A stretch of DNA of 64,000 bases from Ustilago trichophora (lineage: Eukaryota > Basidiomycota > Ustilaginomycetes > Ustilaginales > Ustilaginaceae): the NCBI GenBank assembly GCA_900323505.1, contig OOIN01000012.1, positions 186,001-250,000 on the forward strand, written 5' to 3'. Each line of letters begins with the position of its first letter. Position 1 is the stretch's first letter. Under the pieces are notes generated by a model. It saw nothing but the letters and a program-made list of their open reading frames with translations. It did not search any database and was not told the DNA's origin. A program made the translations under genes and the position numbers. This document shows positions 19,901 to 30,047 of the stretch, one piece after another.

Positions 19901-22900
19901 CACGAGCAGCCTAAAGAAAACGACTATTTCGGGTCGGACAAGCGTGCTGGCTCGCCTCAGCAGTATGCCTATGGCAACACGTACGGCATGCCCGCCTCGC
20001 AGTACGCTCCCAACGACCAGTATGGTGCCAGTCCCCTCGTTGCTGGCCAGGGGCCACACAGTGGCGCCAGCGACACTCGCTCTCAGCCCGCTTCTGAAGC
20101 ATCATCAGATATGCTACACACGATGCGCAGCGCCACCATCCCCATCGCTAGCTTTGGCATCGGAGGAAAGCTGGTTAGCTATTTCCCCACTTCGCGTGGC
20201 CCTTCTGGTGCAGACGCCGCAGACGCCGCCGGCAATGCGGGCAACGTCTATGGCTCCTACTCGTACAACGCCTCCAGCTATCCGACTGCTGTCAACATCC
20301 AGGCGCTCTCGTCGCTCGTTCCATCATCCGCCTTCGCGTCGGCTTTCGATCCACTGACCTTCCCTGGTCCTGTGTTTGAAGGCGCAGGTGGCACCAACGC
20401 CCTCTCTCGAGCGACGGGAGCTGCATCAGCTCAAAAGACCAAGAAGGCAGCCTTGATCAAGCATCTCGACGAGCGCGTCCAGGAGCTTTCTGTTGGCGTC
20501 GGCTACCTCCGTCGACGACCTTCCTTCTCCGATCCATCTACTGGCTCCAGCCAAGGCGCATCCGAACCGGATGCCGAGCTCGAGGCTCGCAGGACCGAAG
20601 ACAAGGTGCTGCTGCTGCGCTTGCTCAAGCTGCTTGTAGAGAATGATGGCCAGACGAGCTCCACGGCTTTCGAGCAGGGCGTGCGATCACTGATCGTTGC
20701 TCCCGAGGCTCAAGATAGCACTGCCACTGGCGGCTTCGCCATGTCGTTGTCCTCCTCCGGGCAGAACGACGAGGCAGAGGGCAGCGTGGTTACCACGCAC
20801 GAACTGCGAACCAATTTCCTGCAAAAGGTGCAAGGCATGCTGTTGCGTGGCGAGCGACGCCAAGCTGTCGAGTATGCCGTCGCTCAAAAGATGTGGGCGC
20901 ACGCCATGACCATCGCCAGCTGTGTTGACAAGGAGTGCTGGAAGGAGGTTGTCAGCGAGTTCATCGAGCACGAAGTTGGTGCTGCCGAAGTTTCGCTCAG
21001 TGGCTCAGGTCAGGGAGATCTTCAGGGACTCAAGGTGGCCTACAACGTCTTCTCGGGTCAGGATCCCGTGTCGATCTTTGATCTCTTCCGTACCAAGACG
21101 CAGCTTGGCCAGATGGGCGGTCTGCAGCCTGCACCGGTCGAGTCCACTTCGGCACCGACAGCACTGCCGAGTTGGAAAGAGTCGGCTGCAATTGTGGCAA
21201 GCAATCGCAGTCCCAGTGACGCTGCAGCTCTGACGGCCATCGGTGACGGTCTCTGCACACGAGGCTTGGTCGAAGCAGCACACTTTTGCTATCTGCTCTC
21301 GCCTCAAACATCGCCCATCGGTGGCGCGGACACGACGGGCATACGCTTCACGCTGCTCGGACTGTCCAGCCCTAAGGCATCCATGGCTTTCGTACAGGAC
21401 TTAGATGGAGTCCTGATGACCGAGATCCTCGAGTTCGCTCAAGGGCTCGTACCTACTGTCAAAGGACAAGAGCCTTTCCCCGGTATTCCTCACTTGCAGG
21501 CCTACAAGTTGGTGCACGCTCAGCAACTCGCCGATCTTGGCGAAGTAGGTAAGGCGCAAAGATACTGCGAGGCAATTGCACTCTGTCTCAAGCAATGCAA
21601 GCACTCGCCCTACCTTCACTCGACCCTGCTCTCGCAGTCCAAGCAGCTTTCGGATCGACTCGTCGGCGCACCACAGGCAGGTCCAGGCGGGAACTGGGTG
21701 ACACGCAAGATGCAGCGTCCGACGCTCGATGGCGTCTGGGGTGCACTCGAGGGCCGCTTTACCAAGTTTATCGCCGGCGAAGACGGCGCGACGGAAGCCG
21801 ATTCGCCCAACAAGAACAGCAAGGGCTCCGTGTCGTCGAGCATCGGTCCTTTCTCACACTACAGTGCCATCACGCCAGATGCGGCATCGGGAGGTATGAC
21901 TCGCCAACAGTCGTTCAACGAGTTGCGAACAGGTTCTCCAAGCATGCCAACATCGCGCTCGGGATCGGCCATGGACTTCCGCAACGTCACCAAACGTGCG
22001 GCTTCGCCGAAACACCGAGCCTCGTCGGCTTTGTCGATGCGACCGCTCAATTCGGATCCATACAGTGACTGGCCGCAGCCGAGAGCATCGGGCAACGCCA
22101 ACGGTGGCGAAGCAGCCAGCAACTATGATCGTGACAGCGTCAGGTCCAGCTCCGAGGCGCCCCGAAACACCTATAGCTACGGTGCCAACCTTCACGCAGG
22201 TTCTGTTCATGGGTACGGTGCTAGTCACGGCGCACAAGCGTCCGAGTTTTCGACATCGTCGACGTATGGCGGACCTGCTGAGACGAGCTTCACTTCGGAC
22301 ACGGCGCCCTGGCATGGCAATGCTGGTCAGGCTGACAGCTCTGGTCGACCTAGCACAGATGTTATGGGTCCAAACGGTGGTTCAGAGACTGGCTACGATG
22401 GCTACGGGGACTATGGAGGCTATGGCGGTGGATATGGCGGATACCAACCGTACGGAACCGAAGCTTCTCAGGCAGAAGAAAGAGGTGGCGAGGAGGCAGG
22501 CGATGTCAGTGGTTACGCTGCTCCTGGCCAGACACCGTTCTATGGCTACGACCCGCACGGAGCACAGAAGCCGCAGTTTATCAGCAATGTCGAAGCTGCA
22601 GGTACACTGGAGAGCGGCGACGAGGGCGGCTTCGTTTCGCCCTTCGATGCGCTCTCGTCCAACAGCCGAACTCCTCAGCCGCAGTCACAGGGCAACCAAT
22701 ACGAACCCTCTTATGGACGCAACCATGCTGACGAGGACGAGGAAGATGATGATGACCTGGGTTTGGGCAACTCGAGCAGCCGCAGGAAGGCGAACAACGT
22801 CAGCGGTGCAGGCCAAGGAAGCTCAGAAGCGGGCGACACATCGCGAAGGGACAGCGTCGCCAGCTCGTCTGCTGCCAACACGAGCAAGCAGAGCGATGCG

Positions 22901-23557
22901 GGCAGCAAGAAGGATGACGCCACCAGCTCTTCTGGCGGCAACGACGACAAGAGGCAGGAGCTCAAGCCTTCCGCGTCTTGGTTCGGTCGTCTGTGGGGCC
23001 GAAGCTCGTCCACCGACAGCGCTGCTCAAGCCGCACAAGCCGCGAAAGCCAAGAAGGCTCATCTTGGCGAGGAAACCAGCTTCGTGTACGACAAAGACCT
23101 CAAGCGATGGGTAAACAAAAAGGCCGGCGACACGAGTAGTGCCGCGAGCACGCCTCCTCCGCCTCCCCCTCCTGCTCGCACGCAGTCCGCCAGCCCGGCA
23201 TCGCAGCCCGACCGCAGCGGTGGAGCCGCCAGCGCACCACCCATGCGCGGTCCTCCATCAAGCAGCTTCACCATGGGCCGAGCCACCCCTCCGATCAGCG
23301 AGGGTCACGACGAGGGCAGCTCGGGACTTGCACCTAGCAGAGGTCCGCCTGGAATGGGCTCTTTGACCCGGGCAAGGAGCAACCTGGCGGATCACTCGAT
23401 GCCTCCCGCTGCTCAACCGCCAATGGGTGGCGGAAGATCGTCTGGTGCGTCGACTCCGGCGGCTGGGTTGGGATCGCCCCCGCCTCCTCCACCAGGATCG
23501 AGGACGGGAACTGTCAAGAAGAGGCCCATCAAGAGTCGTTATGTCGTAGTCGACTGA
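16964..23557 (+). CDS. SEC16: COPII coat assembly scaffold SEC16
   Basis: This is a 2197-residue peripheral ER protein that organises ER exit sites and recruits COPII subunits. The start is the first ATG of the pair at 16964; the open frame runs ten codons further up but begins with a non-ATG codon. Residues 1-1040 are disordered, with a Tyr/Gln-rich tract at about 250-350 and recurrent DPY[GAS] motifs. The central conserved domain begins near residue 1050 (IPIASFGIGGKLVSYFP). The alpha-helical ancestral coatomer element, which binds Sec13, spans about 1270-1560 (LRTNFLQKVQGMLLRGERRQ, KMWAHAMTIASCVDKECWKE, PSWKESAAIVASNRSPSD). The tail is disordered and ends with an ASWFGRLWGR segment, a short FVYDKDLKRWVNKK motif typical of Sec16 C-termini, and proline runs. 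The protein is intronless and about as long as yeast Sec16. Confidence 0.95.
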   Translation: MMSSSPPISDDKAAATESAAPTTTASTTEADTATSSASLQPPSTTQQRKGHAPKPSVGIAASLFGSAGDDDPFSSISASNASSSLSHLAETEEEPDLFGSSGSVQAAVADPVTSLFGDEPASSQPASATALPPSTDGLTVPTGDGMTSGPSSGPASPGALFADSSYQDDWLGSGGADHTQHAAATSGANGDENASQAADPFAASGGGQGSLSWLKQDESQPAAAEAEAAAQTQFDAYGRPIGNADDEIVGYDQDGYDQQQQQEGYSYDQQQGYGYDQTQQGYDYQQQGYDQQQNYDYQQQDYHQQIYAQQGNDQHAYDQHGYAQQDYSHQGYDQQQQAYGQFDQTGYDQQEYGNYAAPDPYAPASASVNGAADTNYQASTQYDPTSAQYDAVPDAAADYASYGQDRGHGYDAQQADQTYSAPADHSQTSQDPYGASAYDQDSASYSAYTNNEYAPDANAEQQQHSADPYAHQQAHAYDPYAPQQTQQQPQTTEQQSWSDQNYAYGADAAQFLTSGYGASTYGASQAASPARAPSPYDPPAAAPAIDETNQYSATPSQATALPPPPKGPPKGPPRGPSRTASRNAHSATGSSSSPALESSIRPRGHSAAMSLEEESRQEHSSTRSNGAETPQEPPQQQQGITDTPPTTYKRPASAWVDSLEQAAATPPASNGGDDSLPTLTVTDESDNGYGHAHQASDHTETAMRQAEDESHNAVDDAASAFDRLNLDQSQQNEEEEASGYGQGYSEEDGFPHADGAAPEASKQIDDYAAHLDAGEHGHYDPEGAQDYAQTDAAQQSSEWNSYGDKDQQESLATTYDPYGPHDSQKQLAGSSEPVQSYDSYSGPTHGSGYPSNDYAYGPGANGAAEDGQANAIGEEDADARTPLASHGEQGSWLGGSSGYGNETVQDPYSPAAVSGNDYAPHSDSTAAVYTSYDPYGPLSGPPSGNNRSVDPYAADDTHAHAQRDLTASGDDVYAANSQDHEQPKENDYFGSDKRAGSPQQYAYGNTYGMPASQYAPNDQYGASPLVAGQGPHSGASDTRSQPASEASSDMLHTMRSATIPIASFGIGGKLVSYFPTSRGPSGADAADAAGNAGNVYGSYSYNASSYPTAVNIQALSSLVPSSAFASAFDPLTFPGPVFEGAGGTNALSRATGAASAQKTKKAALIKHLDERVQELSVGVGYLRRRPSFSDPSTGSSQGASEPDAELEARRTEDKVLLLRLLKLLVENDGQTSSTAFEQGVRSLIVAPEAQDSTATGGFAMSLSSSGQNDEAEGSVVTTHELRTNFLQKVQGMLLRGERRQAVEYAVAQKMWAHAMTIASCVDKECWKEVVSEFIEHEVGAAEVSLSGSGQGDLQGLKVAYNVFSGQDPVSIFDLFRTKTQLGQMGGLQPAPVESTSAPTALPSWKESAAIVASNRSPSDAAALTAIGDGLCTRGLVEAAHFCYLLSPQTSPIGGADTTGIRFTLLGLSSPKASMAFVQDLDGVLMTEILEFAQGLVPTVKGQEPFPGIPHLQAYKLVHAQQLADLGEVGKAQRYCEAIALCLKQCKHSPYLHSTLLSQSKQLSDRLVGAPQAGPGGNWVTRKMQRPTLDGVWGALEGRFTKFIAGEDGATEADSPNKNSKGSVSSSIGPFSHYSAITPDAASGGMTRQQSFNELRTGSPSMPTSRSGSAMDFRNVTKRAASPKHRASSALSMRPLNSDPYSDWPQPRASGNANGGEAASNYDRDSVRSSSEAPRNTYSYGANLHAGSVHGYGASHGAQASEFSTSSTYGGPAETSFTSDTAPWHGNAGQADSSGRPSTDVMGPNGGSETGYDGYGDYGGYGGGYGGYQPYGTEASQAEERGGEEAGDVSGYAAPGQTPFYGYDPHGAQKPQFISNVEAAGTLESGDEGGFVSPFDALSSNSRTPQPQSQGNQYEPSYGRNHADEDEEDDDDLGLGNSSSRRKANNVSGAGQGSSEAGDTSRRDSVASSSAANTSKQSDAGSKKDDATSSSGGNDDKRQELKPSASWFGRLWGRSSSTDSAAQAAQAAKAKKAHLGEETSFVYDKDLKRWVNKKAGDTSSAASTPPPPPPPARTQSASPASQPDRSGGAASAPPMRGPPSSSFTMGRATPPISEGHDEGSSGLAPSRGPPGMGSLTRARSNLADHSMPPAAQPPMGGGRSSGASTPAAGLGSPPPPPPGSRTGTVKKRPIKSRYVVVD

Positions 23558-24391
23558 TGGGAGTGCCTCATATATGTTTTTCACATGGGAAATCTCATTC
23601 GTGTTTTGTGATCGACAGATCTATGTGTGCGGAAACAGTTCTGAAAGTGTGAGCGGTAGCATTCGGAGAGGGAAGCCGCCTTGAAAGTGATTGAGGCCGA
23701 TTTGAATGCTACGAAGTCAGGCTGGGAAGTGGTGACAGGCAAGGATGCATTCGTTCGATTCCGTCATGAAAGGAGCTGATGCGCAGCGGCATTTGCGGGT
23801 CAGTTCACCGTTCCATCAAGGTTTCGACATGACTTTGTACGAAGTTCACCAGAGAGGACCAGGGCACTATATGCTGTTCATGAAGCCAGGAAAGGGTCGA
23901 GTGAGAATCGAAAAGGGCACATTGCGAAATCAGGGTCCTTCTCCACAGACACAAGCCAAACGGTGTGAATCGGATCAGTCGCGCGCCGCACAATTGCAGA
24001 GTCCTGCACGCCTGCAGCTGAGCACTAAAAAAGTACGGTTGCAATTTCAGTAACACTACAGCACAGCACCTTAATGTTGCAGTGCCTTGACCACAGGCTT
24101 GTGACACAAACAATACATACACTTTTGCTCACTCACTACAGTATCTCCCCTCCCCTCCCCTCCCCTCCCCTCACACTCTCCACCTTGTCACCATCATCAT
24201 CCTAACGTCACTGCACACGACAATTGCTTTGACACTGAATACTACAGCGACTTTCAGTAGGATTCGTCAGCCAGCAACAGTATCACCTGTACCGATTGTC
24301 ACAAGAGTCATCTCTTTGCAGGTGAAAGATTGATCTCGTACAAACCACAGTGCGACCGTATCCTCAAAGCGCGGACTCGGCTCAACCCACC
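23558..24391. other. Spacer SEC16 to RMD5
   Basis: This 834-base region has no convincing gene. It contains five tandem TCCCC units (24146-24170) about 220 bases before the RMD5 ATG, and a CAG acceptor-like site at about 24319-24321 that could close a 5'-UTR intron. Confidence 0.5.
24146..24170. repeat. (TCCCC)5 tandem repeat
   Basis: Five perfect TCCCC units. Each junction creates CCCCT, the yeast stress-response-element core. The complementary strand has five GGGG runs that could fold as a G-quadruplex. Regulatory meaning is inference only. Confidence 0.6.
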
Positions 24392-26026
24392 ATGGAGGCA
24401 GTGCAAAAGTCGCTCGAGCAAGTCGCCAAGCGCGCACCAGGTCTGCACTCCAACTCTTCCTCTTCTAAAGCAGCCGCCACCACCCTAACAGTCCACGACT
24501 CGATCGACCGCCTCATTGCCCAAGTCGAAGCAGCAAAAGCCTCTCTTCACAGTCCGACCCAACCAGATTCAGCAATCCTTCTTGCCGAGCTCAAGTCTTC
24601 CGTGGAGACTGCCCAGAAATCCATCCTCGATCGCCAAAAGGAGTTCTACGCTGCTCTCTCCAAATCCACCAAGGCGCTCGATAAGAAATTCCCCATCCCG
24701 ATCGATGGCGTTGCAGATCCAAGTCTCTTTTCGTCGCCTGAAGCACAGAAAGCTTTGGAAAAAGTGATTCTTAACCATTTACAGAGGAACGGTGACTGGT
24801 CGACGAGTTACAAGTTTGCGGTCGAGGCACAGCTACCCTTGTCGCCGGAGACGGAAGGGTTGTACGTGCAATTGCACAACGTGATCGCGGCAATGGAAAG
24901 GGGCGATTTGAGACCGGCAATAAGCTGGGCTGAACAGCAGAGGCGCTGGTTAGAAGGTAGGAAGAGTGGATTGGAGTTTGCACTGCACAGAAGCCAGTAC
25001 ATAAGAATCGCTGCGGGCGCCATGTTGCCGGGCAATGAGGATGGGTTGGGGAATAGAGATCCGGATGGGGAGAATGTCGAGATGATGAGTGCGTCGATTG
25101 ACCAGCTCCATCCTGCATCTTCCGCCCTGACTAGTGGTGCAGCGACAACGACAGCATCAGCAGCAGCAGCAGCAAGTAGTCCTAATCTGATAGGTGCTCC
25201 AGTGGCAAGGACCAACGTAGAACGAGCTCTAGCTTACGGCAGGGAGCACTTCAAACCCTTCCGCAGCACCCATCTCAACGAGATCCAACGGCTTTTTACA
25301 CTGCTCGCCTTCCTCCCGGCATTCATCCCTGCTCCAGCATATGGACCGGAGGGACTCGACTCGGTCCCCGTAGAGCATCTTATCCCAACCGTACCCCTCA
25401 TCTACCGCCCCTTGTTGGATGCAAACTTGGTCCATGCCCCGCTTCTACAACCCCTTTTCAGAATCGAATTCTGCGCCCGCAACCGCATCGCAAAGGACGC
25501 CCCTCTCGCGATCGGTGTTGAGGTTGGAGCTGGTGGAGCATTGAACAAGATCATCAAGGTTAAAGCCGTCATGAAGGAGAGAGGCAACGAGTGGAGTCAG
25601 GCCGACGAGCTTCCCGTAAGTACATCTTGCAGCCCAACTAGGGTTCGTATTGTAGGAGAGAGTATGAGACTGACGCTCATGTCGAGACTTTCTCTGTGCC
25701 GATGGAAATAGATCGAGATTCCACTACCAACACGGTTGAGATACCATTCGATCTTCGCCTGCCCCGTATCGAAGGAGCAAGGCACAGAAGAGAATCCGCC
25801 AATGATGCTGGCTTGTGGCCACGTGCTGTGTCTCGAGACGCTCAATCGGCTCGCCAAGGGCAATGGGTAAGTGTACAGTATAATCAGGTTGAGCTTCAGA
25901 TGGAATGGAGGAGAGCAGCGCGCTGACCTGAAGATTTTTCTGTATGGTGTCTGTTCTAGGCGGTTCAAATGCCCATATTGCCCCACAGAGAGCTATCTCA
26001 ACCAGGCGATCCGGGTGTACTTCTAG
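24392..26026 (+). CDS. RMD5: GID/CTLH E3 ligase RING subunit RMD5, three exons
   Basis: The 481-residue protein is encoded by exons 24392-25615, 25712-25866 and 25960-26026. The introns are GTAAGT...TAG, and the joins give ELP-IEIPLPTRLRYHS and AKGNG-RFKCPYCP in frame. RMD5 (GID2) pairs with Gid9/Fyv10 as the catalytic RING heterodimer of the GID ligase that degrades gluconeogenic enzymes in yeast. The N-terminal third is helical. A CTLH-type segment (LYVQLHNVIAAMERGDLRPA, then LEFALHRSQYI) is followed by CRA helices and a C-terminal atypical RING: FACPVSKEQ, LACGHVLC, FKCPYCPTES, ending IRVYF. The start is the ATG at 24392, since the upstream extension opens with GTG. A Ser/Ala-rich linker sits near residues 245-270. 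Confidence 0.93.
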
Positions 26027-26511
26027 CCTTTTCAACCCAACCCGCTCTTCCTGGTCTCAGTTTTGGCATTCCTCGTCTCCAACTGTCTACTCGTCTTCTT
26101 GTTCCTTCGCACGTATCTTGCATTTCACAATCTCAACTTCCATCTATCGCGCTCAATGACTCCCTTCTGCCCACTGAATCAACACGCAGTGTCAACATGA
26201 GTCAACGGTGACTTGCATACAGTAGCTTGCATGAGAGAGGTCCAGGCTGAAGCGGTGCTCCTTGGAAAGCATGCTGCGCTCCGTAGCGAGGCGAGGGTGA
26301 AATTCAAAAGTGGAGTGGTACGCACGAGCCACGAAGACCCTGACGAAATGCGGGGCTGACTTCTTTCTTTCCTTTGGCTTCCCATCTTCACTCCTTCCCA
26401 CACTTCGTCAACAAGTGCCATTCAATACAGCTTCTTCCGCTTGGACTTGCAGTCTCGCGCGCTCTCAAGAGAAAGCAGCTTCTTTAACCGGAAACCCCAA
26501 CAAACGCAACA
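26027..26511. other. Spacer RMD5 to metallophosphatase
   Basis: A 485-base gap holding the RMD5 3' end and the promoter of the next gene. I see no repeat or additional gene in it. Confidence 0.5.
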
Positions 26512-27761
26512 ATGTCCACCATAGATTCGAAACAAGGCACCCAAGTGTACATCAACTACGACGTCTGCTCACCACCCCCTACACCCGGTCCGGAATGGGT
26601 GCGTTTCGTCTTGATCTCAGACACGCATTCACAAACTACAGACATTCCCGATGGTGATGTGCTGTTGCACGCTGGAGATCTGACCACTTTGGGTCAGCCT
26701 GATGATCTCGAGGCCCAGGTCAAGTGGTTGACGTGAGTGTCTCTTGCCCCCCTTCTTATTACCACATCATCCTGCAAAAGGAGCAGTTGTGCTCTCTCTT
26801 CCTGGTGCCGCGCTACTTTTGCTGACATTGTCCCGGCTTCCTCACTACATGGTGGCGACGGGGTCCCTCTTGCGGTACAGATCTCTTCCACACAGCCAAA
26901 AGATCTTTACATGTGGCAACCACGACTTTTCCGCATGTACCGCAAAAGACTTTTACTCAACTCGAGGTCGCGCTCTTAACACAAAGTACAAAGTCAAAGA
27001 TTCTCCAGACGACGTTGAGAGGGCAGCTCGCATCCTTTCTCCTTCGAACCTCGGTGCAAATCTAAAGTATCTCGAATCGGAATCGTTCAGCTTCGCCGTT
27101 GACCGGAAGGAAGTTCGCCATTATCCTTGGAAGGTCTTTGGCAGTCCTTGGTCTCCCGAATTCGAAAATTGGGCTTGGAACTATACAAGAGGTCCAGAAG
27201 CCAAAGCTGTCCATTCGGCGATACCGGCGGATGTGGACGTGCTGATCACGCATACGCCTCCGTTCAAGTTGGGCGGACTTGACAGCATTCATGATGGAAC
27301 ACCGGTGGGATGTGAGGAGCTGACGAGGAGGCTGACTGCGGAAGATGGGGATGAGGAGGCGATCAGACCGAGATTGCACGTATTTGGACACATCCATGAG
27401 GCAAGAGGGACGCATTTGTTGACGCAGGGACAGAAGGAAACGCTGCTGGTCAATGCTGCGCTCGTAGAGTACGATCAGGAGAAGTGGCAGACGGAGCGCA
27501 AATGTGAGTAGCTCAGAGGGAAGAGAAGGAGATAAGCCGAGAGTAAGAGCAAAGTGACTGACGTTCTTGCGCTTCTTCCAATCACTGAGATGATAGTCTC
27601 GTATACGGTTGTGTGCAAGTAAGTACAGCCCGAAACAACGAGCGGAGAGAAGAGAACGATAAAGCTAACAAGATCTTCTGTTCGCCAATTGGCGCTGGCA
27701 TTGACGTTGCTTCAGACCGGTCATTGTCGACCTTCGTGTGCCTGCACCTTCTTCACTATAG
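26512..27761 (+). CDS. Calcineurin-like metallophosphoesterase (MPPED-like), four exons
   Basis: Exons 26512-26732, 26881-27503, 27597-27618 and 27716-27761 give a 303-residue protein. All introns are GT-AG and every junction keeps frame. All five metallophosphoesterase motifs are present: SDTHSQ (Asp and His metal ligands), HAGDLTTLG, CGNHDFS, LITHTPPF and FGHIHEARG. The order and spacing resemble the MPPED1/MPPED2 class of dinuclear-metal phosphoesterases. Members hydrolyse phosphodiesters or phosphomonoesters in vitro; the physiological substrate in fungi is not known. There is no signal peptide, so it is probably cytosolic. The third exon is only 22 bases and encodes most of FSYTVVCK; the last exon encodes KPVIVDLRVPAPSSL, the usual C-terminal strand. 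The splice model rests on frame continuity and family alignment, not transcripts. Confidence 0.88.
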
Positions 27762-28147
27762 GTTCTTTGAAGCACTCCGACTGGGTCAGCAGATAGCCTG
27801 CTCGACCGCAAGAAGCTATTCAACGAACGGTTCAATAACGCCAACAACTCTGCAAATGTTCTTATATTTGAGAGGACTACGAGCATAGAGACCATGCAGC
27901 TTACCACATCGAAGAGAATGTGTATGTGTTGCGTTGCAATGTCTGTGTCAGGACAATATCTCGGAAGTCGGAATTCCATTTTGGTGGAAAGTCGAGAAAA
28001 AGAAGAAATTTTTGAGAAAAAGTGCACTGCAACGGCAAAAATTGCGCTCTCGCTCTACTTTGTGCTCCAGCTATCCATCTCTCTCTCCCTCTCTCTCTTC
28101 TACAACATCATCCCTACCGTGTCCCCCCTCGACCAGAATTTGCAACG
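27762..28147. other. Spacer metallophosphatase to YTM1
   Basis: A 386-base spacer ending in a pyrimidine-rich CTCTCTCC leader just before the YTM1 ATG, typical of a fungal core promoter or 5' UTR. Nothing else is recognised. Confidence 0.5.
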
Positions 28148-29722
28148 ATGAGCGCGATAACCGACTTTGATGGTCCTTCTTCTGCGGCAGCCTCCACTGC
28201 CGCTTCCACAGAGCAGACGGTTCCCATCACCCTTACCACCAGCCTTACCCAATATGCGATCCCATCGGGACCTTACATGGTCCCAGTCTCTTGGCGCCGA
28301 ACCCATCTTTCAACTTTAGTCAACAAGCTCGTTTCCTCTTCATTTGATTCCGAATCTTCAAGTGGTGGTGCGGTGCCGTTCGACTTTATCATCGACTCTT
28401 CTCTTCTCCGCACCACTTTGGGCGAGTATCTTGAAGCTGGAGGCTTGACCAATGAATCGACGCTCAGCATCGAATATGTGCGTTCCACTCTACCCCCCAC
28501 CCGTCTGGCCGCCTTTGAACATGATGACTGGGTATCCTCCGTCGACTGCACCTACGCCCCCACCAACATCTACATGACGAGCAGCTACGATGGCAGCATC
28601 CGCCTGTTCTCCCCCTCCAACCCAACCGAAGCCATCCACACTTTTAGCACCATCAACAAAGCCACTGTCCAAACGGGTAAAAACGCGTCCCTCACCAGTG
28701 CCGCTTGGACACCCAATAGTGAGGCCATTGTGACCGGTGGAATGGACGGTAGGGTGCAACTGTGGAACGTTAGCGAAGGCGAAGATGGAGCTTGGAGGAG
28801 CGCGAGGAAGTGGAGTGGGGAGGCTCACAATGCGCCTGTGGGTGCGGTAGATACGGCTATGGGTCCAAGTGGAGTTAGTGTGCTCAGTGGTGCTTGGGAT
28901 GGTGTTGTTGCTGTTTGGGATGATTTGGGCTCTTGCTCTGTTGCTGATGCTGAATTTGAGGAATCCGAGGAAGAGTCTGAGGAGGAGGAATCAACTTCAA
29001 AGCGTCGCAAGACGACCAATGGAAAGTCGGCAAAACCTTCCAAATCTTCCTCTTGCTCGAAAGCTGGAAGCCTCGAACCAACTCTGATCCTCTACCACAC
29101 CGCTCCACTAGCCCACGCCATCACTGGATCCAAAAACGTCTTCACCTCAGCCTCTCGCATTACATCTCTTCTTTTCGAGCGAACCTTCACCTCTCCCACA
29201 GCCAAAGATTCCAACCGAGCCTGGAGTGCCGGTTACAATGGCCAACTCAAAGGATGGGATCTCTCCTCTGGCGGTTCTGTACACACTTCGCTCAGTTTAC
29301 CATCTTCCACGGCCGAATCGCGTCCCATCCTATCCCTCACCCATCTGGCCCCCAGCACCATTGTTGCAGGATCGGTCGATCGAGCTGTACACATTTTTGA
29401 CACTCGCACCTCCACCTCCGCTGGTACTCTGGGCGTTGGCATCAACCATGCTCACAAAGGCCCTGTAAACGTACTCGCCTCTCACCCTTTGGACAGAAAC
29501 ATGTTCGCTTCCGCAAGTGGACTTGAAAACTTTGTTAAGGTTTGGGATACCAGAAGTAGCAAAAAGGCTCTCTTCAGCTTAGCCACAGATGCAAATCAAC
29601 AAAAGGCTGAAAAGGGAATACTCGCTTTAGATTGGTCCAAAGATGGTCACCAACTCGTGGCCGGTGGAAAGGACAAGAAAATCACTGTTTTTAGAGGTCA
29701 TAAGATCGGTGTTGACCAGTAG
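28148..29722 (+). CDS. YTM1: Ribosome biogenesis WD-repeat protein YTM1 (WDR12)
   Basis: This is a 524-residue component of the nucleolar Nop7-Erb1-Ytm1 (PeBoW) complex needed for 27S pre-rRNA processing and 60S subunit maturation; the AAA ATPase Rea1 later strips it off. The N-terminal ubiquitin-like NLE domain covers about residues 22-100 (VPITLTTSLTQYAIPSGPYM). A WD40 propeller follows, with blades recognisable by DDWVSSVDCTYAP, ASLTSAAWTPNSEAIVTGG, GHxxG-like turns and VKVWDTRSSKKA. An acidic/basic insert (ESEEESEEEEST, then KRRKTT) interrupts the propeller near residue 280 and could act as a nuclear or nucleolar targeting patch. The start is the ATG at 28148; the longer frame opens with GTG. 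It is convergent with the Yippee gene. Confidence 0.94.
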   Translation: MSAITDFDGPSSAAASTAASTEQTVPITLTTSLTQYAIPSGPYMVPVSWRRTHLSTLVNKLVSSSFDSESSSGGAVPFDFIIDSSLLRTTLGEYLEAGGLTNESTLSIEYVRSTLPPTRLAAFEHDDWVSSVDCTYAPTNIYMTSSYDGSIRLFSPSNPTEAIHTFSTINKATVQTGKNASLTSAAWTPNSEAIVTGGMDGRVQLWNVSEGEDGAWRSARKWSGEAHNAPVGAVDTAMGPSGVSVLSGAWDGVVAVWDDLGSCSVADAEFEESEEESEEEESTSKRRKTTNGKSAKPSKSSSCSKAGSLEPTLILYHTAPLAHAITGSKNVFTSASRITSLLFERTFTSPTAKDSNRAWSAGYNGQLKGWDLSSGGSVHTSLSLPSSTAESRPILSLTHLAPSTIVAGSVDRAVHIFDTRTSTSAGTLGVGINHAHKGPVNVLASHPLDRNMFASASGLENFVKVWDTRSSKKALFSLATDANQQKAEKGILALDWSKDGHQLVAGGKDKKITVFRGHKIGVDQ

Positions 29723-30047
29723 ACTCGTAGGCTTACCCTGCTTGTGGGTCTGGTCTAACTTGCGCACTTTTTGCAATCGCTCTTCACTTTTTCCTTTGCA
29801 TGCTTGAAAAGCGTTTGATGGAATCATAACTGATTGATTGAGAAGAGAGAAAAAAAAAATAAAAAAAAAAATGAAAGGATGCATGCAACAGACAGAACAA
29901 GATTTTTTTTAAAAACATACCCCCAGAACAATGTTACAATTCCGAACAAGATGACGACGGAAACAAGTCAAGACCCAAACCAAGTTACCGAAACATGGCT
30001 GGTTTGGCCTTCGCAACCACGTTGCACTTTCGCGGTTCGAATGCTGA
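29723..30047. other. Convergent spacer YTM1 / Yippee
   Basis: A 325-base gap between two stop codons, with A-rich tracts near 29848-29872. No gene is seen. Confidence 0.5.

Noticed and set aside
23745..23775. GTTCGATTCC resembling a tRNA B box
   Set aside because: The five-base stem around it does not pair, and no cloverleaf can be drawn.
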